Source: Litorivita sp040371945
GTDB lineage: Bacteria; Pseudomonadota; Alphaproteobacteria; Rhodobacterales; Rhodobacteraceae
Length of the DNA stretch: 64,000 nt
Assembly: GCF_040371945.1 (NCBI RefSeq)
Contig: NZ_BAABWS010000001.1
Coordinates: 1,674,001-1,738,000 of the forward strand
Direction: 5' to 3'
Shown: one piece after another, positions 41,724 to 50,523 of the stretch
Layout of the letters: each line of letters starts with the position of its first letter
Position numbering within the stretch: the stretch's first letter is position 1
The notes under the pieces: model-generated
What the model was told of the DNA's origin: nothing
Seen by the model: only the letters and a program-made list of their open reading frames with translations
Database searches by the model: none
Made by a program: the position numbers and the translations under genes

Positions 41724-43022
41724 CTAGATCGCCCCAGCATCTCCTTGATATTCCAAAAGGATCGCCGAGATATCATCGGGGAAATCCCGCCCTCCCGCAA
41801 AGTCGGTCAGCTTCCAGATCAGCGCCTCCAGAAGATTGGTGCCGCGCATGTCTTTGAGCCCGCCAATGATCTCTTCGAGCCCCTCTTCATCGAGCTGCGC
41901 GCCGTTGGCATCAGGGCATTCCACCACCCCGTCGGACAGGATCAAGAGCCGATCCCCCGCATGGAGTTGCCGCTCGAACACCTCAAAATGCGCCCCTTCG
42001 ATCAATCCAACCGGAAGCCCTCCCGGCCCGCTTTGCTCGATGGTCCCGTCGGCTCGTTGCACCAAGGGATGCGGATGGCCCGCCTGCACCATAACCACGC
42101 GGCCGGTTGCAAGATCTACATCCGCCAAGAGCAGCGTAAAGTAATGCTCGGTCTCCATCTCGCCCAGAACCAATTGATTAAGCTTGGCCGCAACCTCATC
42201 CAGCGGCAAAGGTTCGTAGCTTCCATCCAATTGTTTTTGCATCGCAATATTTTGCTCTGGCGAAGAAGAGGACAGATAGCCCGCAAGCCGCGCCGTCATC
42301 AATGCCGAGCTGATCCCGTGGCCGGAGACGTCGATCCCGTAAAGCCCGATGCGCGTGTCGCTGATCGGGTAGAACCCGACAAGATCACCGCCGACGTGAC
42401 CGGAGGAGCGCAGCAAAAGCGACAGATCCGCAGAGCCGAAATCACGGTATCGTTCCGGCACGAGGCTCTGCTGAAGCTTCTTCGCCTCCAGCAAATCACT
42501 GTCGAGGGAATCATAGAGCGCCTGAAGCTCGTCGAGCGTTTCGGTGATCAACCGGTTTTTCTCGGTCAACTCGCGCTCCATACGCAAAATCCGCTCGCCC
42601 GCAGCGATTCGGGCGCGCAATTCGCTAGCGCTGACCGGTTTGGAGAGAAAGTCATCTGCCCCGTTATCGAGGCCGCGCGCCACTTCGCCCTTTTCCGATT
42701 TCGATGTCAGAAGGATGAAATAGCCATAGCTCTCGCGCTCCATCGCGCGGAACGCCTGACAAAATTCAAGCCCGTCCATTTCGGGCATCATCCAATCGGA
42801 AAGCACAAGATCGGGTGGCGATTGGCGGCATATTTCCAAGGCCTCGCGGCCCGATTCTGCCTCCAGAACCTCAAAACCCCATTTGCTCAGTGATGCGCTC
42901 AGGATGCGCCGTTGCAAACGGCTGTCATCGACCACCAACACGCGCTTGATCGCGCGCGTTTGCGGGGCGCTCGCGTCGCCTGCTGTGTCGATATCCTGTG
43001 CCGCTCTCACACGTAATCCCAT
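41724..43022 (-). CDS. Response regulator with PP2C-type (RsbU/SpoIIE-like) phosphatase output
   Basis: A 432-residue two-domain protein. An N-terminal receiver domain (RVLVVDDSRLQRR; phospho-acceptor Asp76 in LSDWMMPEMDG; Lys128 in FLSKPVS) is joined by a coiled-coil linker (about residues 140-175) to a PP2C/SpoIIE phosphatase domain with DVSGHGISSALM, DVDLATGRVVMVQAGHP and LSDGVVE. Such proteins usually dephosphorylate an anti-sigma-factor antagonist and so release a general stress response. No antagonist or anti-sigma gene is in the window. It is divergent from an Hpt gene, which could feed its receiver. Confidence 0.9.
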   Translation of the reverse strand: MGLRVRAAQDIDTAGDASAPQTRAIKRVLVVDDSRLQRRILSASLSKWGFEVLEAESGREALEICRQSPPDLVLSDWMMPEMDGLEFCQAFRAMERESYGYFILLTSKSEKGEVARGLDNGADDFLSKPVSASELRARIAAGERILRMERELTEKNRLITETLDELQALYDSLDSDLLEAKKLQQSLVPERYRDFGSADLSLLLRSSGHVGGDLVGFYPISDTRIGLYGIDVSGHGISSALMTARLAGYLSSSSPEQNIAMQKQLDGSYEPLPLDEVAAKLNQLVLGEMETEHYFTLLLADVDLATGRVVMVQAGHPHPLVQRADGTIEQSGPGGLPVGLIEGAHFEVFERQLHAGDRLLILSDGVVECPDANGAQLDEEGLEEIIGGLKDMRGTNLLEALIWKLTDFAGGRDFPDDISAILLEYQGDAGAI

Positions 43023-43203
43023 GCCGCGCAAAGCGGCGTTACCTCATATGGGAACAGCGATATCCGTGCCGGTTTAATAAGCTGTAAAATGGAAAAATTG
43101 ACCCAAATCCAAGCGGATTTGCCCAGCGCGCGTCTTCGCGATCCAGAATTTATTAATGCTTCCGGTTCCTAATATTCAAAACTCACGACCTGAGGGAAGA
43201 ATC

Positions 43204-43536
43204 ATGATCGATTGGGCGCGCGTGACCGAATTGCGGGACGAGATTGGCGCAGAAGACTTTGCCGAAGTTGTCGAATTGTTTCTCGACGAGGTCGGCGACG
43301 GTGTCGCGCGGCTTGGCCCCGATCTGGACGCAGGTGCGCTTGAGGCCGAGTTGCACTTTTTGAAAGGCAGCGCCCTGAATTTGGGGTTTTCGGAATTCTC
43401 ATCCCTCTGCGAAGCGGGGGAAAAACGCGCGGGCGAAGGCCACACGGATGGCATTGATCTCGATGCAATTTCGAGCAGCTTTGCTGCCTCCATGAATGCC
43501 TTCAATGCAGAGCTCGACGCCCGACTGGCGGCGTAA
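43204..43536 (+). CDS. Hpt-domain histidine phosphotransfer protein
   Basis: A 110-residue helical protein. The phospho-acceptor is His51 in ELHFLKGSALNLGFSE, matching the Hpt motif HxxKGSA. The ATG at 43204 follows GAGGGAAG. It lacks a kinase domain, so it is a separate phosphorelay intermediate. It is divergent from the REC-phosphatase gene (181 bases between starts), and I infer they act in one relay. It converges on ilvA with a 20-base gap. Confidence 0.88.
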   Translation: MIDWARVTELRDEIGAEDFAEVVELFLDEVGDGVARLGPDLDAGALEAELHFLKGSALNLGFSEFSSLCEAGEKRAGEGHTDGIDLDAISSSFAASMNAFNAELDARLAA

Positions 43537-43556
43537 TTCGGCCCGCCGCGCGCGGC

Positions 43557-44795
43557 TCAAATCAGGAATTGCGCCAAAATTTCGTCTTCTGTGATATCTT
43601 GATAAGTGAAATGCGCCGCATCCAGCGCCGCAAACAAACGATCGAAATTCGCCGCCTCTTGCGTTTCAATCCCGATCAGAACCGAGCCGAAGTTGCGCGC
43701 TGATTTCTTCAGATACTCGAACCGCGCGATATCATCTTGCGGGCCAAGGATGCCAAGAAATTCCTTGAGCGCACCTGGCCGTTGCGGCAGCCGCAAAATG
43801 AAATATTTCTTTTGCCCCGAATAGCGCAGCGCGCGCTCTTTGACCTCGGGCAGGCGTTCGAAATCGAAATTGCCGCCCGACGTGACACACACCACGGTTT
43901 TGCCGCGGATATCTTCCGCAATATCGCCCAGCGCATCAATCGCCAAGGCGCCTGCAGGCTCCAAAACGATGCCCTCGACATTGAGCATATCGAGCATGGT
44001 CACGCAAATCCGGTCCTCCGGCGCGGCAAGGATATCGCGCGGATCCACATCTTTGAGCCGCTCGAATGGCAACGCCCCGATCCGCGCCACAGCAGCGCCA
44101 TCAACAAAGCTATCCACCTTGTTGAGCACCACCGGCGCGCCTGCCTCGACCGCAGCGGCAAGGCTCGCGCCTCCCATCGGCTCGACAAAGCTATAGGGTT
44201 GATCCGGCCCCAAAACCGACCGCACCCCCGCCGCCAAACCGCCGCCGCCGACAGGCAAAACAATATGGTCCGGCGCGCGGCCCAATTGGTCGAGGATTTC
44301 AATCGCCACGCTGGCTTGACCTTCGATCACATCGCCGTCGTCAAAGGGCGCGAGAAAATGCGCGCCCGCCTTAGCGCACCAAGTTTGCGCCGCGCCGAGC
44401 GTGTCGTCGAAATAATCGCCAACCAACCGGATTTCGACCGCATCGCCGCCAAAGATTCGCGTCTTGTTGACCTTTTGCGCGGGCGTCGTCACCGGCATAA
44501 AGATCACGCCCCTGACCCCGAAATGGCTGCACATGTAGGCAACGCCCTGCGCGTGATTGCCCGCGCTGGCACAAACAAAAACCGCTCTTTCGGGGTCATC
44601 TGCCAACACCTTGCGCATCGCATTGAACGCCCCGCGCAATTTATACGACCGCACTGGCGTCAGGTCTTCGCGCTTGAGCCAGATGTCGGCCCCGAAGCGC
44701 TCGCTCAAATGGGCGTTACGTTGCAAAGGCGTTGCGTCAAACACAGCGCGCATCTCGTCAGTGGCCGCGCGGGCCGTATCGGTAAAGCTGTCCAT
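43557..44795 (-). CDS. ilvA: Threonine ammonia-lyase (threonine deaminase)
   Basis: A 412-residue PLP enzyme. The PLP lysine is Lys52 in SYKLRGAFNAM; the phosphate loop is VGGGGLAAGV; ASAGNHAQGVAY is the Asn loop. A C-terminal ACT-like regulatory domain follows from about residue 330 (KYFILRLPQRPGALKEFLGI), so isoleucine feedback is possible. Reaction: threonine to 2-oxobutanoate in isoleucine synthesis. Its ATG lies inside the end of the upstream small membrane gene and has no good ribosome-binding site of its own, suggesting translational coupling. Confidence 0.93.
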   Translation of the reverse strand: MDSFTDTARAATDEMRAVFDATPLQRNAHLSERFGADIWLKREDLTPVRSYKLRGAFNAMRKVLADDPERAVFVCASAGNHAQGVAYMCSHFGVRGVIFMPVTTPAQKVNKTRIFGGDAVEIRLVGDYFDDTLGAAQTWCAKAGAHFLAPFDDGDVIEGQASVAIEILDQLGRAPDHIVLPVGGGGLAAGVRSVLGPDQPYSFVEPMGGASLAAAVEAGAPVVLNKVDSFVDGAAVARIGALPFERLKDVDPRDILAAPEDRICVTMLDMLNVEGIVLEPAGALAIDALGDIAEDIRGKTVVCVTSGGNFDFERLPEVKERALRYSGQKKYFILRLPQRPGALKEFLGILGPQDDIARFEYLKKSARNFGSVLIGIETQEAANFDRLFAALDAAHFTYQDITEDEILAQFLI

Positions 44796-45021
44796 AGACG
44801 ATCAAGTGACGCAAGCGCGGCGGTATGGCAAGAAAACAAACCGCCAAAAACACACCTAGCTCAAAGGCTACCGCGCCGCCACCTGGGCCGCGCAAGTTGT
44901 AGGCCGCGCCAATGGTCACCAAGATCATCAAAAGCATCGGCACCAAAGCAATTTGCGCGGCCGCTTTGCCATTGTTCAAAACCAGCTGGATCGCCTTTGC
45001 AAAAATCTTGAAACCGATCAC
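44758..45021 (-). CDS. Short membrane protein overlapping ilvA, possibly truncated
   Basis: An 87-residue frame from a GTG at 45019-45021 with AGAAAGG upstream. MIGFKIFAKAIQLVLNNGKA is followed by two hydrophobic segments (ALVPMLLMILVTIGAAY and FELGVFLAVCFLAI). The beginning resembles longer Rhodobacterales membrane proteins that I recall, and the last 25 residues look unlike membrane protein, so the gene may have lost its end. It overlaps ilvA by 38 bases. Function unknown. Confidence 0.5.
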   Translation of the reverse strand: MIGFKIFAKAIQLVLNNGKAAAQIALVPMLLMILVTIGAAYNLRGPGGGAVAFELGVFLAVCFLAIPPRLRHLIVYGQLYRYGPRGH

Positions 45022-45157
45022 ATCGATGCCTTTCTCTCGCTAAAGGCGAAATTGCCCCGCAAGAGCGGCAAAGAAAAGGCCCTGCGCCCGCCTCTCCCTT
45101 GCCCTGCGGCAAAAAAGGCGCTATCGGCGCTGCGATATCCGATGAAGGGAAAACAAT

Positions 45158-46399
45158 ATGTCCGCGCCCAAAAAATTCGCCCCGAAGAAGGTTGTTCTGG
45201 CCTATTCCGGTGGTCTTGATACGTCGATCATCCTGAAATGGTTGCAAACCGAATATGGCTGCGAGGTCGTGACCTTTACCGCCGATCTGGGCCAAGGCGA
45301 AGAGTTGGAGCCCGCGCGCGCCAAAGCCGAGCTCTTGGGCATCAAACCCGAGAACATCCATATCGAAGACATCCGCGAAGAGTTCGTGCGCGATTTCGTC
45401 TTCCCGATGTTCCGCGCCAATGCGCTCTACGAGGGTCTCTACCTGCTCGGCACCTCGATTGCGCGTCCGCTGATTTCCAAACGTCTGGTCGAGATCGCCG
45501 CCGCTTGCGGTGCCGACGCGGTTGCCCATGGGGCCACGGGCAAGGGCAATGATCAGGTGCGTTTCGAATTGGCCTGCTACGCGCTCAACCCCGACATCAA
45601 GGTCATCGCGCCGTGGCGTGAGTGGGATTTGACCTCGCGCACCCGCCTGTTGGAATTCGCCGAGAAGAACCAGATCCCCGTCGCCAAAGACAAGCGCGGC
45701 GAAGCGCCCTTCTCGGTCGATGCGAACCTGTTGCACACCTCCTCCGAAGGCAAGGTTCTCGAAGATCCCGCCGTGGCCGCGCCCGACTACGTCTACCAAC
45801 GCACTGTCGCGCCCGAAGATGCGCCGAACGAGCCGGAATTCATCGAGGTCGGCTTTGAGCGCGGTGACGCCGTGTCGATCAATGGCGAGGCAATGAGCCC
45901 CGCGACGATCCTGACCAAGCTGAACGAACTGGGCGGCAAACACGGCATTGGCCGTCTTGATTTTGTCGAGAACCGCTTTGTCGGTATGAAATCGCGTGGC
46001 ATCTATGAAACCCCTGGCGGCACGGTGCTCCTCGAGGCGCACCGCGGGATCGAACAAATCACGCTGGACAGCGGTGCGGGCCATCTCAAAGACAGCCTGA
46101 TGCCCCGCTATGCCGAGTTGATCTATAACGGCTTTTGGTTCTCGCCAGAGCGCGAAATGCTGCAAGCCGCGATCGACAAGAGTCAAGAACACGTCACCGG
46201 CACCGTCCGCGTGAAGCTCTACAAAGGCGCGGCAACCACCGTTGGCCGCTGGTCCGATCACTCGCTCTATTCCGAAGCCCATGTGACCTTCGAGGATGAC
46301 GCGGGTGCCTATGACCAAAAAGACGCGGCAGGCTTCATCCAATTGAACGCTTTGCGGCTCAAACTGCTCGGCGCGCGCAATCGTCGCCTCAAGGGCTAG
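45158..46399 (+). CDS. argG: Argininosuccinate synthase
   Basis: A 413-residue ArgG. The ATP pyrophosphatase loop is LAYSGGLDTSIILKWL near residue 14; FTADLGQGEELEPA, ARPLISKRLVEIA and GATGKGNDQVRFE are conserved. Reaction: citrulline plus aspartate to argininosuccinate. The start ATG follows GAAGGGAAAACAAT. It is followed by a terminator and preceded by the divergent ilvA group. Confidence 0.98.
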   Translation: MSAPKKFAPKKVVLAYSGGLDTSIILKWLQTEYGCEVVTFTADLGQGEELEPARAKAELLGIKPENIHIEDIREEFVRDFVFPMFRANALYEGLYLLGTSIARPLISKRLVEIAAACGADAVAHGATGKGNDQVRFELACYALNPDIKVIAPWREWDLTSRTRLLEFAEKNQIPVAKDKRGEAPFSVDANLLHTSSEGKVLEDPAVAAPDYVYQRTVAPEDAPNEPEFIEVGFERGDAVSINGEAMSPATILTKLNELGGKHGIGRLDFVENRFVGMKSRGIYETPGGTVLLEAHRGIEQITLDSGAGHLKDSLMPRYAELIYNGFWFSPEREMLQAAIDKSQEHVTGTVRVKLYKGAATTVGRWSDHSLYSEAHVTFEDDAGAYDQKDAAGFIQLNALRLKLLGARNRRLKG

Positions 46400-46424
46400 G
46401 ATTACGCCGAATTAGAGACTGATT

Positions 46425-46459
46425 AGCCCCTCGCATGATCCATGCGGGGGGCTTTTTTG
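46425..46459 (+). terminator. Terminator after argG
   Basis: AGCCCCTCGCATG (46425-46437) pairs with CATGCGGGGGGCT (46441-46453) with one mismatch, then TTTTT. Confidence 0.92.
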
Positions 46460-46581
46460 TTTTCCGCATGGCGGTAAACTCCACTCACCTTAGCGTGACA
46501 TGAGTGACATGGGGATTGGCAGGGCGGCCCGCGTCGCGCCACAGTCGGGAAAACATGTTCCAACCCGCGCGGAGGTGCGCC

Positions 46582-47247
46582 ATGCCAAACGTTCTAGACC
46601 ACATCAAACCCCTCGCTTTATCCGCTCTGATCGGATTGGCTCTCTTGCTACAATGCACCCGTGCCCACGCAGCCGGAAGCGAAACGCTCATCGTTGCGGG
46701 CGGCTGTTTCTGGTGCGTCGAAAGCGATTTTGAAAGCGTCAAAGGCGTGAAATCCGCGGTATCGGGCTATACGGGCGGCACCACCGATAACCCGACCTAC
46801 AAACAGGTCGGGCGCGGCGGCACCGGTCACTATGAGGCGGTAAAGATCACCTTTGATCCTGCGCAGGTCAGCCGAGAAAAACTCCTCGGGCTGTTCTTCC
46901 GCTCGATTGACCCGACCGACGCTGGTGGTCAGTTCTGTGACCGCGGCGAACCCTATCGCACGGCTATTTTCGTCTCTAATCCCGCAGAAAAGGCCCTTGC
47001 CGATGCTGCCAAGGCTGAGGCTCAATCCGCACTTGGCAAGAAAATTGTCACGCCCATCCTCGATGCGAAAACCTTTTATAACGCCGAAGGCTATCATCAG
47101 GACTACTACAAGGGCGACAATCTGGTCGTGACCCGCTTCGGACCGATCAAACAATCCAAAGCCTACAAGAAATACCGCGAAGGCTGTGGCCGCGATGCGC
47201 GCGTCAAACAGCTTTGGGGCAGCGCTGCACCCTTCGTCGGTCACTGA
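46582..47247 (+). CDS. msrA: Peptide-methionine (S)-S-oxide reductase, exported
   Basis: A 221-residue MsrA. The ATG at 46582 has GGAGGT upstream and gives a signal peptide (MPNVLDHIKPLALSALIGLA, ending near AHA), so the enzyme is probably periplasmic. The active-site motif GGCFWCVESDFE is near residue 37, and CDRGEPYRTAIF is typical. It reduces methionine sulfoxide in oxidised proteins; resolving cysteines lie near the C-terminus (EGCGRD). The end overlaps the convergent ribokinase gene by seven bases. Confidence 0.94.
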   Translation: MPNVLDHIKPLALSALIGLALLLQCTRAHAAGSETLIVAGGCFWCVESDFESVKGVKSAVSGYTGGTTDNPTYKQVGRGGTGHYEAVKITFDPAQVSREKLLGLFFRSIDPTDAGGQFCDRGEPYRTAIFVSNPAEKALADAAKAEAQSALGKKIVTPILDAKTFYNAEGYHQDYYKGDNLVVTRFGPIKQSKAYKKYREGCGRDARVKQLWGSAAPFVGH

Positions 47248-48116
47248 GCGTTTAGAAACGCATCGACCTCTGCTCGGGCGGGGATCGCATCTGCGGTTCC
47301 CGCCCGTGTCACCTTCAAACCCGCTGCCACCGAGGCCAAACGCATCGCATCGTTCGGCTCCATCCCTTCGGACAGGCCCGTTGCGAGATAGCCCGCAAAT
47401 GTATCGCCCGCGCCCGTGGTGTCCTTGGTCGCGACCTTCATTGCGGGCACCGTAAACGTCGCCCCGCCCCGCGTTTCCCATATCGCGCCTTTGGCGCCTC
47501 GGGTGGTGACCATGTCCGCCGTCCGAATCGGCCCTTCGGGCAGGCCCATGGCGCGCCGCAGCTCGCGCGCCTCGCCCTCATTGACCAACAGCAGCGATAT
47601 GAACGGTACGATCTCACGCACAGCACCCGCGTCAAAAGGCGCAGCGGAATAGATAACAAATAGACCCTGTTCCTGCGCAACTCGCGCTGCGTCAGTGGTT
47701 AGATTGGTTTCGTTTTGCAGCAACAACACATCACCAGCCTCGGCCTGCGCCAAAGCCGCCTCAAGCTGCGCGAGCGATAAGGCGCGATTGGCTCCTGCGA
47801 AAATGACGATGGAGTTCTCGCCGCCCTCCTCAACATTGATAATCGCATGGCCCGACGGCACATCCAGCGTCGCCACATGCGTGCAATCTACGCCAAGCTC
47901 GACCATACGCGCGCGCATCCACACACCATCCGGCCCGACAGCCCCGATATGCACCACCCGCGCACCCGCGCGCGCGGCCGCCACCGATTGGTTCGCGCCT
48001 TTGCCGCCAAGCCCGGTGGAATAGTCACTGCAGGCCAATGTTTCCCCCGGCTGCGGCAAACGCGGCAGCCGGTAGAAATGATCGGCATTGATCGAGCCAA
48101 AGGTGAAAATGGTCAT
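47241..48116 (-). CDS. rbsK: Ribokinase
   Basis: A 291-residue PfkB-family sugar kinase. FGSINADHFYRLPRLPQPGE, TGLGGKGANQSVAAARAGA and the anion hole/catalytic motif DTTGAGDTFAGYLATGL with the catalytic Asp are clear. Ribose is the probable substrate, though other sugars are possible. No ribose transporter or regulator is adjacent. It lies 18 bases downstream of maeB on the same strand. Confidence 0.88.
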   Translation of the reverse strand: MTIFTFGSINADHFYRLPRLPQPGETLACSDYSTGLGGKGANQSVAAARAGARVVHIGAVGPDGVWMRARMVELGVDCTHVATLDVPSGHAIINVEEGGENSIVIFAGANRALSLAQLEAALAQAEAGDVLLLQNETNLTTDAARVAQEQGLFVIYSAAPFDAGAVREIVPFISLLLVNEGEARELRRAMGLPEGPIRTADMVTTRGAKGAIWETRGGATFTVPAMKVATKDTTGAGDTFAGYLATGLSEGMEPNDAMRLASVAAGLKVTRAGTADAIPARAEVDAFLNAQ

Positions 48117-48134
48117 CCGCGTCCCCCTACGGGA

Positions 48135-50390
48135 TCAGCCGACCTTGCACGCCGCCAAAACCGCCATATTCAAAATGTCATTCACCGTCGAGTTAGACGA
48201 GCAAATCTGGATCGAAGCGTCAACACCGGCGAGAATCGGGCCAATCACCGTCGCGCCGCCCATCTCTTGCATCAGCTTGACCGAGATCGAGGCCGAGTGC
48301 CGCGCCGGGACCACAAGGATGTTCGCAGGTCCTGTCAGGCGCGAGAAGGGATAGGCCTCTTGCGCTTTGACGTTCAACGCCACATCGACGGTCATCTCGC
48401 CTTCGAACTCGAAATCAACGCCGCGCTGTTCGAGAACTTGGGGCGCAATGTGCATTTTATGCGCCCGCTCCGACACCGGATATCCAAAGGTCGAAAAACT
48501 TACAAAGGCCACACGCGGCTCAAGCCCGAGGTGGCGCGCTACATCCGCCGAGCGCTCGGCAATCGTCGCCAGATCGTTCTCGTCCGGCCACTCGTGAACC
48601 AGCGTATCAGAGATCAACACGATGCGGCCATTATGCAGCAAGGCGGTGACGCCCGCCGCGCCTTGGTGCGCCTCGGCGTCGAACACATGGTTGATCCGCT
48701 CAAGCACATGCGCCGATTTACGCGTCGCACCCGTGACCAAGCCGTCGCCATGCCCATGCGCAAGCATCAGGGCCGAAAACACGTGGCGGTCGCGCGCCGC
48801 CAAACGGTGGATGTCGTGGCGGTCATAGCCTTTGCGCTGCAGCCGTTCGTACAGGAAATCCTTGTATTGCGCCAAGTGGCGGGTATTCGCGGCATTGACG
48901 ATTTCCAACTCGCGCACCGCTTCGGGCAAACCGACAGCGGCGAGCTTTTCCTTCACATCGGCCTCGCGCCCGATCACCAAAGCCTTGCCCAACCCAGAGC
49001 GTTGGTATTGCACCGCCGCACGCAACACCCGCGGATCGTCGCCTTCGGCAAAAATCATCCGCGCCTGTGCATTGCGGGCACGGGCGTGAATGCCCTGCAA
49101 GATCGAAGCCGTCGGATCCATCCGCGATTTGAGCGAAATCTCATAGGCTTCCATGTCAATAATCGGACGCCGCGCGGCGCCCGTCTGCATCCCTGCCTTC
49201 GCCACGGCGGGCGGAATGCGGTAGATAAGCCGCGGGTCAAACGGCGTCGGGATAATATAGTCGCGCCCGAAGGACAGCGCACGCCCGTAAGCCATGGCGA
49301 CTTCGTCCGGCACATCCTCGCGCGCCAGCTCCGCCAAGGCTTCGGCACAGGCGATCTTCATCTCGTCGTTGATCGCACGGGCATGGATGTCGAGCGCCCC
49401 GCGGAACAGGTAGGGAAAACCGAGCACATTGTTCACTTGGTTCGGGTAATCCGAACGGCCCGTGGCGACAATCGCGTCGGCGCGCACGGCATGGGCCTCT
49501 TCGGGTGTGATCTCTGGATCGGGGTTGGCCATGGCGAAAATGACCGGATTATCAGCCATGCTTTCGACCATCGCAGGGGTCACGGCCCCCTTGACCGACA
49601 CGCCAAGGAACACATCCGCGTCCTTCATGGCCTCTTCCAAAGTGCGCGCATCGGTCACCGCCGCATGGGCCGATTTCCATTGGTTCATGCCCTCGGTGCG
49701 ACCTTGGTAGATCACGCCTTTGGTGTCGCACATGATGCAATTGTCATGCTTGGCACCCATGGATTTCAAAAGCTCAAGGCAGGCAATCCCCGCCGCGCCC
49801 GCACCGTTCAACACGATGCGCACGTCCTCGATTTTCTTGCCCGATATATGCAGCGCGTTGATCAAACCCGCCGCGCAAATCACCGCTGTGCCGTGTTGGT
49901 CATCGTGGAAGACGGGGATGTCCATTTCTTCCTTGAGCCGCTGCTCGATGATGAAACACTCGGGCGCTTTGATGTCCTCAAGGTTGATACCCCCGAACGT
50001 CGGACCCATCAATTTGATCGCCGCGATCAAGGCTTCCGGGTCTTCGCTGTCCAATTCGATATCGATCGAATTCACATCCGCAAAGCGTTTGAACAAAACC
50101 GCCTTGCCCTCCATCACCGGTTTCGATCCCAGCGCACCAAGATTGCCAAGACCCAAAACCGCCGTGCCGTTCGAAATCACCGCGACGAGGTTGCCCTTGT
50201 TGGTGTAATCATAGGCCGTTTCAGGATTGGCCGCGATCGCCTCGCAGGGCACCGCAACACCTGGAGAATAGGCAAGAGAAAGATCGCGCTGCGTGCTCAT
50301 CGGCACGGTTGCGCTGATCTCGAATTTGCCTGGGGTCGGCTCTAGGTGAAAGGCAAGCGCCTCTTCTGCGGTAACTTTATTCTTCGACAT
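48135..50390 (-). CDS. maeB: NADP-dependent malic enzyme fused to a phosphotransacetylase-like domain
   Basis: A 751-residue MaeB-type protein. The malic enzyme part covers about residues 1-430 with YSPGVAVPCEAI, DDQHGTAVICAAGLINAL and LNGAGAAGIACLEL. The C-terminal 320 residues resemble phosphate acetyltransferase (ARMIFAEGDDPRVLRAA; LVTGATRKSAHV) and are thought to be regulatory, responding to acetyl-CoA. Reaction: malate to pyruvate with NADP reduction. It is divergent from mutS with a 133-base gap. Confidence 0.95.
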   Translation of the reverse strand: MSKNKVTAEEALAFHLEPTPGKFEISATVPMSTQRDLSLAYSPGVAVPCEAIAANPETAYDYTNKGNLVAVISNGTAVLGLGNLGALGSKPVMEGKAVLFKRFADVNSIDIELDSEDPEALIAAIKLMGPTFGGINLEDIKAPECFIIEQRLKEEMDIPVFHDDQHGTAVICAAGLINALHISGKKIEDVRIVLNGAGAAGIACLELLKSMGAKHDNCIMCDTKGVIYQGRTEGMNQWKSAHAAVTDARTLEEAMKDADVFLGVSVKGAVTPAMVESMADNPVIFAMANPDPEITPEEAHAVRADAIVATGRSDYPNQVNNVLGFPYLFRGALDIHARAINDEMKIACAEALAELAREDVPDEVAMAYGRALSFGRDYIIPTPFDPRLIYRIPPAVAKAGMQTGAARRPIIDMEAYEISLKSRMDPTASILQGIHARARNAQARMIFAEGDDPRVLRAAVQYQRSGLGKALVIGREADVKEKLAAVGLPEAVRELEIVNAANTRHLAQYKDFLYERLQRKGYDRHDIHRLAARDRHVFSALMLAHGHGDGLVTGATRKSAHVLERINHVFDAEAHQGAAGVTALLHNGRIVLISDTLVHEWPDENDLATIAERSADVARHLGLEPRVAFVSFSTFGYPVSERAHKMHIAPQVLEQRGVDFEFEGEMTVDVALNVKAQEAYPFSRLTGPANILVVPARHSASISVKLMQEMGGATVIGPILAGVDASIQICSSNSTVNDILNMAVLAACKVG

Positions 50391-50523
50391 TGCGGCTCTG
50401 TTCCTATCTGGGCTTGCGCCTTCTACACGGCAACGCGCCGCGCCTCAACAACTTCGCGCTTTTGCCTTTCGCGTCGCCGCGCGGGCGTTTAGGTTTCGGC
50501 GCAAGATGTGATGGGGGACGGGC

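Noticed and set aside
47847..50345. An 832-codon frame antisense to maeB and rbsK
   Set aside because: Both covered genes are complete and family-typical; the antisense product is arginine- and histidine-rich without any motif.
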